DNA of 64,000 nt from Aphidius gifuensis (GCF_014905175.1 NC_057793.1:15346673-15410672), one strand, 5' to 3'. Counted from the first letter of the stretch, positions 1 to 12,094 are shown. Numbers and translations: made by a program. The notes: a model not told the origin generated them from the letters alone.

Positions 1-289
1 GGATGGAAAAAGCCCTAAATTGTAATGCCTTCTGAATACGGGTGCGGCATGAAATACATGTAAGTATAGTATAGCTTGAGAGAAAGAAAAAAGAAATGGG
101 CATGCGCATAACTGAAAAAAAAAATATATATATCGCTAAATAGTAGTATAGTTTCATGGTTGTCATCAGTTGTCATAGCCGGCACCATAGCATTATCATT
201 GTCGAATATTTAGAATATCAGTTGTTGTATTTATATTTTTTGTAAGCTATTATTATCAAATTTTTGTTTCAAAAATTATTTTTATTTTA
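1..289. other. AT-rich stretch, nothing recognised
   Basis: No open frame with coding character, no RNA signature and no clear repeat was seen here on either strand. Confidence 0.5.
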
Positions 290-792
290 TACTAGTCAGC
301 CGTGTCCGGCTGCGCCGGACTTACGGATATATGTATTTTTAATTCTCCAAAAAATTAAAAACATAAAAAATATAGAGAAAAAATTTCATTTTTACATCCT
401 GATAAATTAGAAAACAACATAAGGAACTAATGCATTATTTTTATTCTGTTCTTACCGGAAAAATATATCGTTCGATCAAAAAAAAACCCAGGACATAATG
501 AAAAAATTTAATTTCTACATTCTCGTGAACCGGAAACTGAAGCAATATTTTTAATCTCCTCTTTTTTGGAAAATATATATATTTTTAAGAAAAACCCTGA
601 AGATAATTGCAAAAATCATTTTGACCTCCTGGTGATCGTAAAAGGTAATCTGAGTAATGTTTTCGTGGACTGAAACCCTCCTGAACTTAAACTAAATATC
701 TATGTCAAATTTCATGTCAATCGGTCCAATAGTTTACGTGAAACTGCGTTCCCACGGCCATGTCTTTTTACTGCATAGATATACATGATACT
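290..792 (+). repeat. Dispersed arthropod-type repeat (possible LINE/SINE tail)
   Basis: The segment opens with a short GC-rich head (GTCCGGCTGCGCCGGAC, self-complementary) near 303-320 and closes with a stretch of the type 'caaatttcatgtcaatcggt' followed by a run like tatagatatacatgata. This head-and-tail layout resembles the 3' part of widespread non-LTR or SINE-type repeats in insect genomes; that is recalled pattern, not a match. No open frame survives. Confidence 0.3.
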
Positions 793-866
793 ATAATATA
801 GGTTCATGAGTACATATATAAAAATATAACAATAAAAAATAGTATATTAATCTCTTTCCGTTTAAT

Positions 867-1412
867 ATGGACGCAAAACGTTGTAAAATGACGGAAAAAT
901 TGTCTGTATCATCACAAATCTCTGATGAATCTAAAATGAGGGATAATGAACCCAACAAATTGAATGTTGATCAAAATAATGGAAACAAAAATGGTCATAT
1001 TAATACTTATTTTTTAACACTTAATTCAAAATGTAATCCAAAAATAATATTAATATAATAGGTATTCTTGAAAAATCAAAAACCGATCTAACTCTATTAT
1101 TCGTCGAGGCTCAAGTTTCAACTGATCAAAAACCCCAGGAAAATCCTGCGAAGAAATCAAGACCATTAAGTACTGAACATGTACGACAATATCGTGATAG
1201 ACAACTTAAAAAAAAATTACAGGAAAACCCTCATGCTCTATTAGCTTCAACATCTTCACCTGTTCCAAGCACTCAACGTTTACGGCAATACCGTGCTAGA
1301 CAACGTGAAAAAAAAATTACAGGAAAATCCTGATGTCATATCAGCCCTAACACTTACAATTTTATCAAGTACTGAATGTTCACAGCGATATCCTTCTAGA
1401 CAACGATAATTC
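867..1412 (+). pseudogene. Degenerate ORF with repeated basic RQYRxRQ motif
   Basis: A 63-codon frame from ATG 867 is followed by a second open stretch (about 1,064-1,310). The second stretch carries two copies of a basic motif: RQYRDRQ..KKKLQENP near 1,180-1,225 and RQYRARQREKKLQENP near 1,285-1,330. After the second copy a run of A causes a frameshift, and a third weaker copy (RYPSRQR) ends at a stop near 1,410. The two parts could be exons, since an acceptor-like TAG sits near 1,060. Repeated Arg/Gln-rich motifs of this sort occur in N-terminal regions of some transposon proteins, including Helitron-type ones, but I cannot name the family. It is broken by at least one frameshift. Confidence 0.35.
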
Positions 1413-1722
1413 ATAACAAACAAAATAAATAATAAATTGTTAATAAAATGCTCAATAATATAAATACCGACCGTAATATAAATTGTTAAAAACAACAGAA
1501 AAATCAATAAAAAAAACTTATAGAGTCATAACCGCAATCACTCCAAAAGATGTTTTACTTCCCCCGCGCGTACTAGCAACACGCATAATTTTTTTTTTTC
1601 TTTATCTTCTAGTGCTGATGAAACATTCTGACAAAAGAATTAAAAATTACAATTGTAATCAATTTTAGTTCACTTTTGCTGAAACAGATAATAGATATTG
1701 AAGATATAATAATAGAAAATGT

Positions 1723-2170
1723 TTTAAGGCAGTATGTCAAAATATTGAAAAAAAATTCCCTCTCACAGATTTTGATCAAAGAAGGCTTATTTTTTAAGTG
1801 AAATAAAATATATTTTATCAAATTTTTTTTGTAATTTTCTACCACGATTTGACCGAGATAATTAGGGTCAAAGTTGACAACAATTGAACACTTTAACACA
1901 CAAGCATAGGAAGCATCAGCACGTTTTCACTTCTATTGAAAAAACGCTCTCACAGAAAACCTTTATTTTACTACAGCTTATACTTCTTTTAATAACAAAA
2001 ATGATTTTAAAAAAATCATCGATTTCTACCACGAATTTTAAAAGTTACTAATTATTTAAGACGAAAATTTAGGGTCAAAAACAGTCAAAAAGTACCAGGC
2101 GAAGCATTGAAAATCTGCTGAAGTAGTATTAGTGTGTGTAAATACGAGGCGCCCTCACTTATATTTCTAG
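1723..2170. repeat. Direct repeat, copy A (partner at 11,621-12,056)
   Basis: About 450 bp recur in the same orientation just outside the left edge of the Polinton. Shared stretches include the 'aaaaaattc..ctctcacaga' block, 'accacgatt' and 'gcataggaagcat'. Copies differ by scattered substitutions and small indels. No ORF spans it. Confidence 0.75.
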
Positions 2171-2611
2171 AGACGCGTCAGTAAAGTATACAAATTTTAG
2201 ACATTAGAGGGCACTTATTATTTTTTTAAGCTATGGTTACAAGGGTGCCTCTTTAAACCCAAAGAGTTATCCTACCTTGGGACTTACATACTGCCTTAAC
2301 AATGATCGTTATGACACAATTAATTATCCAAGAGTAATATCATTGCTTTTTTTTTATACCTTATTGTTATTGGATAAATGTATTTTGTTTGTAATGAGAT
2401 GGAGTGGCATAACGCAAATTTCCGCTACTGCATCTTTTACTGCGCACATGAGTCCGATGACGCTCAAACTTGTACGAGCACCACAAGAAAAAATTTAGTT
2501 TGTAAAATGTAAAATAAAAAAAAGATAGTCAAGTTCGCCAAGGTGCACCCTGAGTGTTCCGTAGGATTTTTTATTTTTTTTCTTGCTGTTTACAAAAATA
2601 TTGTATAAAAA
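2171..2611. other. AT-rich gap, nothing recognised
   Basis: A short open frame (2,277-2,498) has no recognisable features. I see no RNA gene and no repeat partner inside the window. Confidence 0.4.
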
Positions 2612-3100
2612 CAGTTTGTGACACTACATATCGTTAAATAAAAAAAAAAAATAAACGACCGAAAAATTTGAAAAAAATATCGTAGAGTCTACAGACGAAG
2701 CGTCGTCGATTAAAACATTACCGGAATTGATCGGTCAATATTTGGAATTGCGCCAAAAATGAGCATATTAAATCTAATAAGGCCCGAAAAGTAAAAAAAA
2801 ATATCATATCTGTTTTTGGAAAAAAAAAAAAACCTAAATTTGTTTTAACATCGACTAATTCGGTTGAGCGGTTCAAAAAATATCGCGAAAAAACAATTTG
2901 TGACACTACATATCGTTGAATAAAAAAAAAAATAAACGACCGAAAAATTAAAAAAAAATATCGTAGAGTCTACAGATGAAGCGTCGTCGATTAAAACATT
3001 ACCGAAATTGATCCGTCAATATTTGGAATTGGGCCATGTCCAAAAATGTGCATATCAAATCCAATAAAGCCCCAAAATTGGAAATAAATATGACCATTGT
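2612..3100. repeat. Tandem duplication with 282-bp period
   Basis: The unit starting at 'gtgacactacatatcgtt' (2,612) starts again at 2,894. Both copies contain 'gtagagtctacag' and 'gcgtcgtcgattaaaacatt'. The second copy is shorter. The motif gtagagtctac is itself nearly palindromic. Confidence 0.75.
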
Positions 3101-3137
3101 TACGTCTTGCTATCAATATTATAAATAAATAAATCAA

Positions 3138-3970
3138 TGAATTATTTTAGCAAAATCAACATTTTACTTGTTTCTCACAATATTATATTTTTTATTTTAA
3201 ATTATTTTTGCAAACCGTAGTTCAAAGTCACCTTAGCTACTCGATATTTTACATCCGTTGACGTTACAAATAATTCTCTAAGTAAATTATTAAATGCTGA
3301 CTATCGTGGGACAGGTAAATTATAATTGGTCAAAGATGTTTCCACCTAAGATCATCCCTACTTTTTAATTTAATTTTTATGGGAATTATTATTTTAGAAT
3401 TTAAGGAGCTTCACTCTTGCGACAACTTTTGTTTGGACAATATCTAAATTAATTCTTAATTCTATATTTTATTACTTAAATATTACAATCAATTGAACTT
3501 TTAATTTTCTAATAAATAAAATTTTAAAAGTGAATTTAAATTAAATAATCTTTGTGTTTCAATTGTTATTTTTCCGTTTATAAATTGACTGTTCCTAATA
3601 TTAAAAATATATTGACTGTGACATTTTTCCGGGGTGCTGTTTTTCTGTGCTATGAGTTTGTGTTACCTATTGGATTATTCTAAATTATCAACATCATCAG
3701 GCGACCATCCAGATTGACACGCTCTCTATAATTTAATTTTGGATAATCCACAACAACAAGGTAGAATCTACAAAAATTACACATTCCCTCCTAACCCGTT
3801 ACCCTGTAGGGAATAACAAAACAAGAGGATTTTTATAAAATATGTTAAATATCAGGCTCATTAATTTTTATTATTGTCAGTTTATTATATTATTATTTTT
3901 TTTGTCAAACGTTCTTTCTTCTTTTTGCTATTTCATAGTTCAAATAAATTAATTAGCCTGGTACGTAACA
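3138..3970 (-). repeat. Inverted repeat arm, left (partner 33,994-34,826); LTR-like
   Basis: This segment is the reverse complement of 33,994-34,826 over about 830 bp with small indels. Read on the minus strand it begins TGTTACGTACCAGG and ends ..TAATTCA. The TG..CA ends are compatible with an LTR, and the other copy ends ..TAATCA. No target-site duplication is visible at either copy. An alternative reading is the terminal inverted repeat of a larger, older element. Confidence 0.7.
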
Positions 3971-4355
3971 CCATTGATTCTGGCCAAAAAAAAAAAAAAG
4001 AAAATGAGCATCTCACAAGCCAATTTGATTCAGGACTTCTCGTTTTTTCTCAAAATAACAAAACTCCACAGAAAAGCGAAAACATAAGTGTCCTACGGAA
4101 CACTAAAAACTTCACTTCAAGTCCGGCCACCATTGAATGCGTCCGCAAAATAAAACTCGTAAAATTTTATCTTGGTGACGTGGCCTTGCCACATCACAAA
4201 TACTTGAAAAATGAATTGTTTAATAATTCATAATTCATCATATAATTTAAATGTTGAAATAAATAGTTTAAATAATAATAAATCAAAATTTGAGTTCTAT
4301 TTTATTTAAAGTATTCAAATAAAATCCTAAACAATAAATTAAAGTAATTTGGTGG
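3971..4355. other. Gap between repeat arm and foldback element
   Basis: A 119-codon open frame runs from the inverted repeat arm into this gap (3,874-4,233), but its composition is not protein-like at the start and I recognise nothing in it. The rest is AT-rich. Confidence 0.35.
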
Positions 4356-5230
4356 AGTTTATTAACAGTTAACCGACAAGTAATGGGCCGACAAAAAACA
4401 ATAATTGTAGCTGATTGTACTTGGATTGTAGGTGATTGTAATATATTTAATTTTGTTTGTCAACCCCCTCATTAATTTTAATTAATTAATGAATATTTGG
4501 AGTTGCCAGATAGCCGACAATTTATAATTTTCAAATGGCTGATATTTTTATAGTAATAAGATGCTTAATCGATAGCAAATCGTTTGTACATCATTATTTT
4601 TTGTTTGTCATAGTTCAATAATTTTTATTTTTTTAAATATTATTTAAAAACCATTGTACTATTCATCCCCCTGTTAATTAGTACTTGCGCATGCGCGACC
4701 AAATGTCATGTTGGTGTTGGGAAATGTTGAGGATTAATAAAAATGTGTACAATGATAAACAATAACATTTTTTAAATAATCAACAACTAAGTAAATATCA
4801 AATTACTATCTTATCAATTCATTATAGTATTTAATAAAAAAAAATAAATCAAACTTCAATATCTGTTCTTTTTTATCACTGTAACCGCGCATCCGCAAGT
4901 ACTAATTAACAGGGAGGTTAATAGTACAATGGTTTTTAATTAATATTTAAAAAAATAAAAATTATTGAACTATGACAAACAAAAAATAATGATGTACAAA
5001 CGATTTGCTATCGATTAAGCATCCTATTACTATAAAAATATCAGCCATTTGAAAATTAGAAATTGTCGGCTATCTGGCAACTCCAAATATTCATTAATTA
5101 ATTAAAATTAATGAGGGGGTTGACAAACAAAAGTAAATATATTACAATCACCTACAATCCAAGTACAATCAGCTACAATTATTGTTTTTTTGTCGGCCCA
5201 TAACTTGTCGGCTAACTGGTAATAAACTTT
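4356..5230. mobile_element. Foldback (MITE-like) element with ~340-bp arms
   Basis: Arms at 4,356-4,696 and 4,886-5,230 are reverse complements of each other (about 95% by eye) around a 190-bp loop. The outer ends read CAGTTAACCGACAAG and CTTGTCGGCTAACTGG. Both arms carry the block gtacaatcagctacaatta or its complement. No transposase frame is present, so it would be non-autonomous. The flanks (ttattaa / taataaa) are too AT-rich to settle the target duplication. Confidence 0.75.
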
Positions 5231-5489
5231 GGTGGCAAAAGTTTGAATATTAATAAAAAATAAAATGCTATAAAAACCACATGTTACAACTGGCTCCCAA
5301 CATAGAGGCTCGACCATGAGGTGAGAAAAAGAGAAAAATATGAATATTTGATTGTATAAAAGACATCTTCAAGAGAAAAATAAAATAAAATAGTATAAAA
5401 AACCACATGTTACATGTTTATTTTTAGGGAATTTTAATTTCTTATTGTTTTCGCTTTTCATCTGGACCCCCCCCCCCCCCGAAAACTTT
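5231..5489. other. LTR/primer-binding-site-like fragment and poly-C run
   Basis: ATGTTACA followed by ACTGGCTCCCAACAT and GGCTCGACC (about 5,280-5,316) resembles an LTR end next to a tRNA-Lys primer-binding site, or equally the reverse complement of a tRNA-Lys 3' end, with several mismatches. A near-copy of the upstream bases (accacatgttaca) recurs near 5,402-5,415. A run of about 15 C lies near 5,467-5,482. It is a fragment at most; no gag or pol follows. Confidence 0.3.
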
Positions 5490-6005
5490 CTAAGTTCTTT
5501 AATCTAAATACGATAAATATGGGAAACATTTAAATATGAAGGAAAATATAGAAAAATCACTGAATATGAAGAAAAAAACGATAAATATAGAAAAATATCA
5601 GTGAATATTAAGGAAAAATTACGGAATATAAAGAAAAATACGATATATATGGAAAAATGTCAGTAAATATAAAGAAAAAAGGGCTAAATATAAAGAAAAC
5701 TTTTATAATTATGGGAAAATATCAGTAAATATGAAGGAAAAATCACTGAATATGGGGAAAAATACGATACATATGGGAAAATATCAGTAAATGTGAAGAA
5801 CAATGTAGAAAAAAATAGAAAAATATCAAAGAAAAATCAGTGAATATAAAGAAAAAAACAATAAATATGGGGAAATATCAGCAAATATAGAGGAAAAACT
5901 ACTAAATATAAAGAAAAAATTGCTGAATATGAAGAAAAAACCGATAAATATGGAAAAATATCAGTAAATATAAAAAAAAGGGGTAAATATGAAGGAAACT
6001 CTCAT

Positions 6006-6010
<5 letters not shown>
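5490..6010. repeat. A-rich satellite, block 1
   Basis: Imperfect repeats of the form gaaaaatacgataaatatgg, gaaaatatcagtaaatat and gaaggaaaaattactgaata follow each other with units of about 60-90 bp. The same satellite continues at 6,411-7,378, 8,612-8,950 and 42,293-42,600. Open frames inside it are composition artefacts. Confidence 0.85.
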
Positions 6011-6039
<29 letters not shown>

Positions 6040-6410
6040 TGATCGTTTTGAAGAGCCCAATAGTAGTTAAACCATAGAAGGGCTGCAGTGGTATGACATA
6101 GTAACATAGTTAAATAATAATTTGTACAATTTAAATTACTTATGATAATTTTTGTAGATAATTGTCTAGTTCACAAAGATTATTGAATAATATTAATAAA
6201 ATTAATAATAACCTTAATACATAATTATCTAATCAATAGTATAACCTATACATTACAAAGCTACCTTCAGACATTCTTTAACAAATCCTGGAGATATATT
6301 TTTTAATTCCATTATTCTATTAAATAGCATAGTTTTACGACACACTGTGTTGGTAATATCAACCATTCTGTTAAGAGGAGTTGAAGTATTTACATTTTCA
6401 CAAAACAATA
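6011..6410 (-). mobile_element. 5'-truncated non-LTR retrotransposon remnant
   Basis: About 400 bp interrupt the satellite. On the minus strand an open reading stretch (about 6,405-6,260) ends in ..GFVKECLKVAL then a stop, followed by 3' sequence and a (TAAA)n-type tail, seen on the plus strand as tttatttatttattta at 6,011-6,040. The tail plus 5' truncation is the usual form of a target-primed insertion. The protein segment is too short to assign a clade. Confidence 0.5.
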
Positions 6411-7378
6411 GAAAAATATCAGGGAAATATCAGTAAATATCAAGGAAAACTTACTGAATATAAAGAAAAATACGATAAATATGGAAAATATCAGTGAATA
6501 TGAAGAAAAATCACTAAATATGAAGAAAAATACGATACATATGGGAAAATATCCGTAAATGTAAAGAAAAATGTAGTAAAAAATAGGAAAATATCGAAAA
6601 AAATCAGTGAATATAAAGAAAAAAACGATAAATATAGGAAAATATCTGCAAATATGAAGGAAAAATTACTGAATATAAAGAATCCGATCATTATGGGAAA
6701 ATTTCAGTGAATATGGAAGAAAAATTACTGAATATAAAGAAAAATACGATATATATGGAAAAATATCAGTAAATATAAAGAAAAAGTCGCTGAATATAAA
6801 GACAACTCTGATAATTATGGTAATATATCAGGGAAATAATAAGAAATATCAATGAAAACTTACTCAATACAAAGAAAAATAGAATAAATATGAGAAATAC
6901 AAGTAAATATGTAGGAAAAATTACTGAATATGAAGAAAAATACGATACATATGGGAAAATATCAGTAAATGTAGAGAAAAATGTAGTAAAAAATAGGAAA
7001 ATATAGAAGAAAAATCAGTGAATATAAAAAAAAAAACGATAAATATAGGAAAATATCTTCAAATATAAAGGAAAAATTACTGAATATAAAGATGAATTCG
7101 ATCATTATGGGAAAATTTCAGTGAATATGGAAGAAAAATTACTGAATATAAAGAAAAATACGATATATATGGAAAATATCAGTAAATACGAAGAAAAAAT
7201 CACTGAATTTAAAGAAAAACCGATAAATGTAGAAAAATATCAGGAAATCTGGAGAAAAAAGCGCTAAATATAGAGACAACTCCGATAATTATGGGAAAAT
7301 ATGAAGGAAATATGAGTAAATATCAATGAAAACTCACTCAATACAAAGAAAAATAGGATAAATATGAGAAATACAAGT
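6411..7378. repeat. A-rich satellite, block 2
   Basis: This continues the block 1 repeats. It contains an uninterrupted copy of the sequence gagaaatacAAGTaaatat (about 6,891-6,910), which serves as the empty site for the solo LTR next to it. The last four bases, AAGT 7,375-7,378, are the left target duplication. Confidence 0.85.
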
Positions 7379-8611
7379 TGTAACTGATTTTTCCACCGAT
7401 AAAGTAGAAGCCTCAGTTACTATGGGATCAACGAGGATTTCTCACCATCCTCCTCTCTTACCGCCAGGAGGGAGCCAGCTGGTGTATAACGGCAACCAAC
7501 GGACCGTGGGGTAATTTCGGGAGCAATGGCCGCCGACGGCCATTTCGGTAGCGACTAGTTCAGTAAGAAAATGGTAGAGGGGCGCGGTCCACCATATTAG
7601 TTCCAAAACGTCACTCTGGCACCATTACTAAAATGTATATTGTTTTTAGTATTGGCCGGGAGCGTAATAACCTCACCCCGCGGCGGCGGTTATTACCGTG
7701 ATCATTAACTTTGGTTTAACTCACTCGCACAACCTGAGTCAATACGAGAGCGAGGATATTCGTACCTCACAGGCTTTACCAAATATCCTCCTATTGTCTA
7801 TTCACTCTAGTGCACCAAGTAGTCGAACATAAAGTCCATCCGCAGCCACGCTGGTCTTACGCCGGACCACTCTATGCATTTGACTACTCGATTATAGGTT
7901 ACCCTGACAGTAAGTAACCACACTAGAGCGAGAGAGCGAGTGATATACAACGTCCTACCTATACAGCATAGCGACATCGTAAATCACCCCCGAGAGCATG
8001 CACCACGCATCGGGAGCTTGGTTGGACTCATCGGTGACATCAACTAGTTCCATCCTAGGACCCAGTCGACGTCATCGTCTAAGTCGGCTAACTCCACCAA
8101 GGAGTCATGCCAGCTTCACCAATGATATCAACTAGCTCCTCCATAGGAGCATGTCGACATCACCAAGTCACCAGCCAACTCCACCAAGGAGTCAGCTAGC
8201 TTCATCGGAAGCCAACCACGGACTGTCACCAGTCCCGGTGCCATCAGCCAGCTCCGAGAGCCGGCCGACGACTGGCAGTGAGATGCCAGCGATCACCAGT
8301 TTTATGGACTCTCTATCCCCACTCCCGTTTGACCCACTCCATACGACCATCTGTGCGCACACCTCGATGCGACTCTCCGGTGGGAGTGTCGAAGTAGGGG
8401 ATACGAATCTGTCGTAGCCAGGGTAGGAATCCGGATTATCCACTCGTGGTGGATGTCTACCAAGTCAACACTGACATTCAGGCGAAAATGGATGTCACTA
8501 CCGAGGCCACTCACAAACCGGTGGTATTAATTAGCGTCTTAGTCGATAAAACCCCTCAGACCAGACCTCTAATTATTTTCGGGAGCGCGAGATCTGCCAA
8601 ATCTCGTTACA
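7379..8611. mobile_element. Solo LTR (1,233 bp), probably Ty3/Gypsy-type
   Basis: A GC-richer block begins TGTAACTG at 7,379 and ends CGTTACA at 8,611, giving TG..CA ends with TGTAAC/GTTACA inverted tips. It is flanked by AAGT at 7,375-7,378 and 8,612-8,615. The same satellite sequence without the insertion is present near 6,895-6,910, with a single AAGT, which confirms both boundaries. No internal gag-pol or second LTR is present, so it is a solo LTR left by recombination. A 4-bp duplication suits Ty3/Gypsy families. Open frames within it (8,151-8,514) have no recognisable product. Confidence 0.88.
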
Positions 8612-9000
8612 AAGTAAATATGTAGAAAAAATTACTGAATATGAAGAAAAATACGATACATATGGGAAAATATGAGTAAATGTAAAGAAAACTGTAGAAA
8701 AAACGATAAATATGGAGAAATATCAGTAGATATGAAGGAAAAATTACTAAATATAAAGAAAAAATCGCTGAATATAAAGAAAAGTCCGATTATTATCAGA
8801 AAATATCAGGGAAATTTCAAGAAATATCAAGGAAAACTCCTTGGATATAAAGAAAAATACGATAAATATGGAAATTATCAGAAAAAAATATGTCAATATC
8901 AAAGAAAAATCAGTAAATATAAGAAAAATTACGATAAATATAGGAACATATCAATTAAGTTCTCCCCCCCCCCTCCAACCATAGTAGATCCGTCGAAAAT
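8612..9000. repeat. A-rich satellite, block 3
   Basis: The gaaaaatacgata / gggaaaatatcag repeats resume after the solo LTR. A C-run and a unique stretch near 8,960-9,000 precede the unit shared with 42,598 onward. Confidence 0.8.
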
Positions 9001-9721
9001 CCCTTAATTAATCTAAACACGATGAAATTGGAAAATATCGGGGAAACATCAGTAAACATAAAGAAAAATATAGAAACATATAGCAAAATATCATGAAAAA
9101 AATCACTGAATATAACGAAAAATATGATAAATATGGAAAAATATGAAAGAAAAAAACCACTAAATATATATAAAAAGATATGATTTCAATTATGTTACCC
9201 CCTCTTGATATTCGAATGGAAATCTAAGAGAAATTATCAAATAAATCACAAAAAAAAAATAAAAATAAAATGACAAGTTTAAAAAAAAACAGAAGAAAAT
9301 AATACAATATATGTGACCTAAGATATAATATTGTGGAGAATAATCAGAATCCATTTCAGTCAAATTAAAAACATTATATAATAACCAAAAATTAATGACA
9401 TAAAAATAAAAACAAAATTAATGCAACAACATCACATCATCAATAGAAAAAAAAAAAAACATCTATCATTTTTAACCAATTTGAGAACAGATACAAAGAA
9501 ATTTTTGAAATCATAAGCCAATAAAATCGAAATGAGTAAAAGAAAACAAGAAGGGAACAATCCAGAAATGAAGAAAAAAAAATAAAACTGAGTGATAAAA
9601 ACACAACAAAAAATACATTAATGAATAAGAAAATTACAAAATAACAGATTTAAAATTAAACACAATATGGTAAGTCAAAAATTAGGAATGAATATAATTT
9701 ACGTAAAAAATTAAATTAAAA
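9001..9721 (+). repeat. Segment shared with 42,598-43,291 (upstream of RPA-like remnant)
   Basis: This block is a direct repeat of 42,598-43,291 with scattered differences. It begins near 'ttaattaatctaaacacgatg' and runs into the RPA-like remnant. No open frame of note is present. A splice-donor-like GGTAAGT near 9,668 and an acceptor-like CAATACAG ending near 9,731 suggest it may hold an intron of the RPA-like gene. Confidence 0.7.
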
Positions 9722-10326
9722 ATTCAATACAGTGATACAATTCGAGCACGAATTATAAATAAAAGTGAAATAAAGGAATGGAAGAACGAACGAGGAACTG
9801 GTAAAAAATTTACGATGGATATATGTGATGAGAGTGACAAAATAAGATGTATTTTTTTTTCGGAGAAGCTGCAAATGAAGATCATGGATTGATTGAGGTA
9901 CCGTTATCAATAAAATGTATAAAACGAAAAGGAAAATTATTAACATATGATAAATTATTAAATATTCAAGTTGAACAAAATATATATGATCACTGAAGGA
10001 TTAGTGAAAAAAGTTAATAACCAAAAGATAATAAACAGAGGCTAATTTGAAATTTGAAGACGATGAGAAAAATGAAAATATACTAAAGATTAATTTCGAA
10101 TTGAAAAAATACAAGAAATCATCTAGCAAATAATTCATGTGCAGGTAAAATTATTTTAGCGAAAAAAAAAAAAAAAAAAAAAAAATTTCAATGCTGAGAA
10201 TGTTATTATATAAATATCACCGCAGTCATAATAGCAATAAATGAAGTAGAATTTATATATGCAATGACAGGACGGTTATTAAAAAAAAGAACAATAATAT
10301 TAGCAGACGATTATGAAGTAAAATAA
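9722..10326 (+). pseudogene. RPA70-like ssDNA-binding protein remnant, copy 1
   Basis: Two OB-fold-like pieces in order match the large subunit of replication protein A, which coats single-stranded DNA. The first (9,722-9,965) reads RARI..KSEIKEWKNERGTG then KFTMDICDESDKIRC, like the DBD-A signature (W-N-RG-GK-F-MDL-DESGEIR). The second (10,216-10,326) contains TGRLLKKRTIILADDYEV, like the DBD-B signature (TGKELKKRDITLVDDSGYEV type). Between them lie frameshifts, stops and a probable intron (gtaaaatt...ttag). A short T-run shifts the frame inside the first piece. It is not functional as it stands. RPA-like genes are known as cargo of some Helitrons; an old host-gene copy is the alternative. 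A second copy lies at 43,292-48,427. Confidence 0.7.
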
Positions 10327-10560
10327 AATTTGAATAAAAAAAATTTAATAAACCAAGTAAAGATACTAAATTTACTAAAGAAAATATGGAAGGAACAAAC
10401 AAAATGATAAATAATTTTGAGTTGTAACAGTAATCATTGTAACAATAGAGAATAAAATAAATTTGTAATTACGAATTTCAATCGAGAAATTAAAATTTCC
10501 CCCGTAGGGCAGGCATAGTTGCTTCAGCAACTGTTTCATCATTTTTTTAAATGAATTCTC
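10327..10560 (+). repeat. 3' part of duplicated RPA-containing unit
   Basis: This continues the repeat shared with 48,428-48,640, including a stretch like ccccgtagggcaggca near 10,501-10,516. The two copies diverge just after it, near 10,545 and 48,640, which marks the right limit of the duplicated unit. Confidence 0.65.
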
Positions 10561-11620
10561 ATTGATTACTGCCTGAATTTTTACGAGCTTGCTTGTCCAC
10601 TTATGATGATGCTGAGTTGCATGCATTCGGTATGCCATTTAGAACAAAATAAAAAAGAAATACTTAGGTAAAATTTTTTTTGGGTACAATGTTATTATAC
10701 TGAATCCTTTGGCTATTTTTTTTATTCAGCCGTCGGTGCTTTCTCAAATTTGTCAGTTAACTCAATATTAATGACTGCGAATTAGTGTTTTGCATGTCAT
10801 CATGAAAGACAAATTGGATAAAAAAAAAAAGCTACTTTCAAATTTTACAATTGAGGAAATTAAAAAGATTATCGATGTAAAAGTATAATAGTGAGATGTT
10901 ATGATTGACCTCCAGTAAACAAGCAAGATTTCTTCTTGAACCTATTGGTTGTTTTGATAAATTTATATTATCACTGCTGGTTGAACAGGCTCGGTTTTGA
11001 CGGTTGCTCATTTCGAAACTTTTAGACTGTTTTATTAAAAATCACAATATAATGATTAATTTAAAATTCTTTTTTTGTCGATAAAAAAACCTTAGAACAA
11101 ATCTAACCTTGTCTATCTGTACCTAAGATAACCTGGCCGACAACAAATGAATAATCAGAACTCATAACTCCATAACAAGGTCTTTCATTGAATTATTTAT
11201 TTCGAGAACCGGCGAAATAATAAATTTCGTTACAAATCATAAATAAAATCAATTGTTACTACACCTCCCAGATAAAATTTCATGTGCAGCAGACGTCGGA
11301 GGACGTGTGATTTTGCCATTGAAACGTCAGGTGGACGTCTGCTCAGATGTCTCACAGACGTAACAGTGTTACGCTTTAGGACCTCAAATAGACGGCAAAA
11401 AAATAAGATATATCTTATTGTTATATTGGATGTATATATTGTAAATTACTGTATAGGTAAGAAATAGGTTTTATTAACATTTTGGAAGATAATGTTATGG
11501 TAAGATGTAAGCGTTATTATTTTGAAATAGTATTTTCTTAAAATTTATCCAACATGAACCGTAGCAGTGGTTCTCAAACGCTTTTTAAGACAATAAAAAA
11601 AAAATTTCCTATGAATATAT
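10561..11620. other. AT-rich region without recognised gene
   Basis: About 1 kb with only short open frames (for example 11,282-11,467). A few exact reverse-complement words such as cagacgt/acgtctg cluster near 11,290-11,360. I see no RNA gene, no transposon signature and no spliced frame I would defend. Confidence 0.4.
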
Positions 11621-12056
11621 TTAAGGCGGTATGTCAGAATATTGAAAAAAAATTCTCTCTCACAGAATTTGACCAAAGAAGCCTCATTTTTTAATTGAAA
11701 TAAAGATCTATTTTATCAAATTTTCTTTGTAATTTTCTACCACGATTCAAGTGAGATAATTAGGGTCAAAGTTGACAACAATTAGCACTTTTTACACACG
11801 CATAGGAAGCATTGTCACGTTTTCCCTTCTATTGAAAAAACGCTCTCACAGAAAACCTTCATTTTACTACAGCTTATATTTCATTAAATTACGAAAATAT
11901 TAAAAAAAAAAATCATTGATTTCTACCACGGATTTTGAAAGTTATTAATTATTTAAGACAAAAGTTTAGAGTCAAAAAGTACCGGGCGAAGCATTGAAAA
12001 TCTGCTGAAGTAGATTAGTGTGTTTAAATACGAGCCGCACACACTCATACTTCTAA
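11621..12056. repeat. Direct repeat, copy B (partner at 1,723-2,170)
   Basis: Same orientation and order of conserved blocks as copy A. It stops about 40 bp before the left terminal repeat of the Polinton, so the Polinton may have inserted beside this repeat. Confidence 0.75.
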
Positions 12057-12094
12057 GTAGTATACATAGGAGAGTTCTGGACCAGCCCCCTGCT

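Noticed and set aside
6491..6691. Phe-rich membrane-like ORF
   Set aside because: It is antisense A-rich satellite.
8151..8514. Overlapping ORFs in the GC-rich block
   Set aside because: They fall inside the solo LTR, where higher GC lowers stop frequency.
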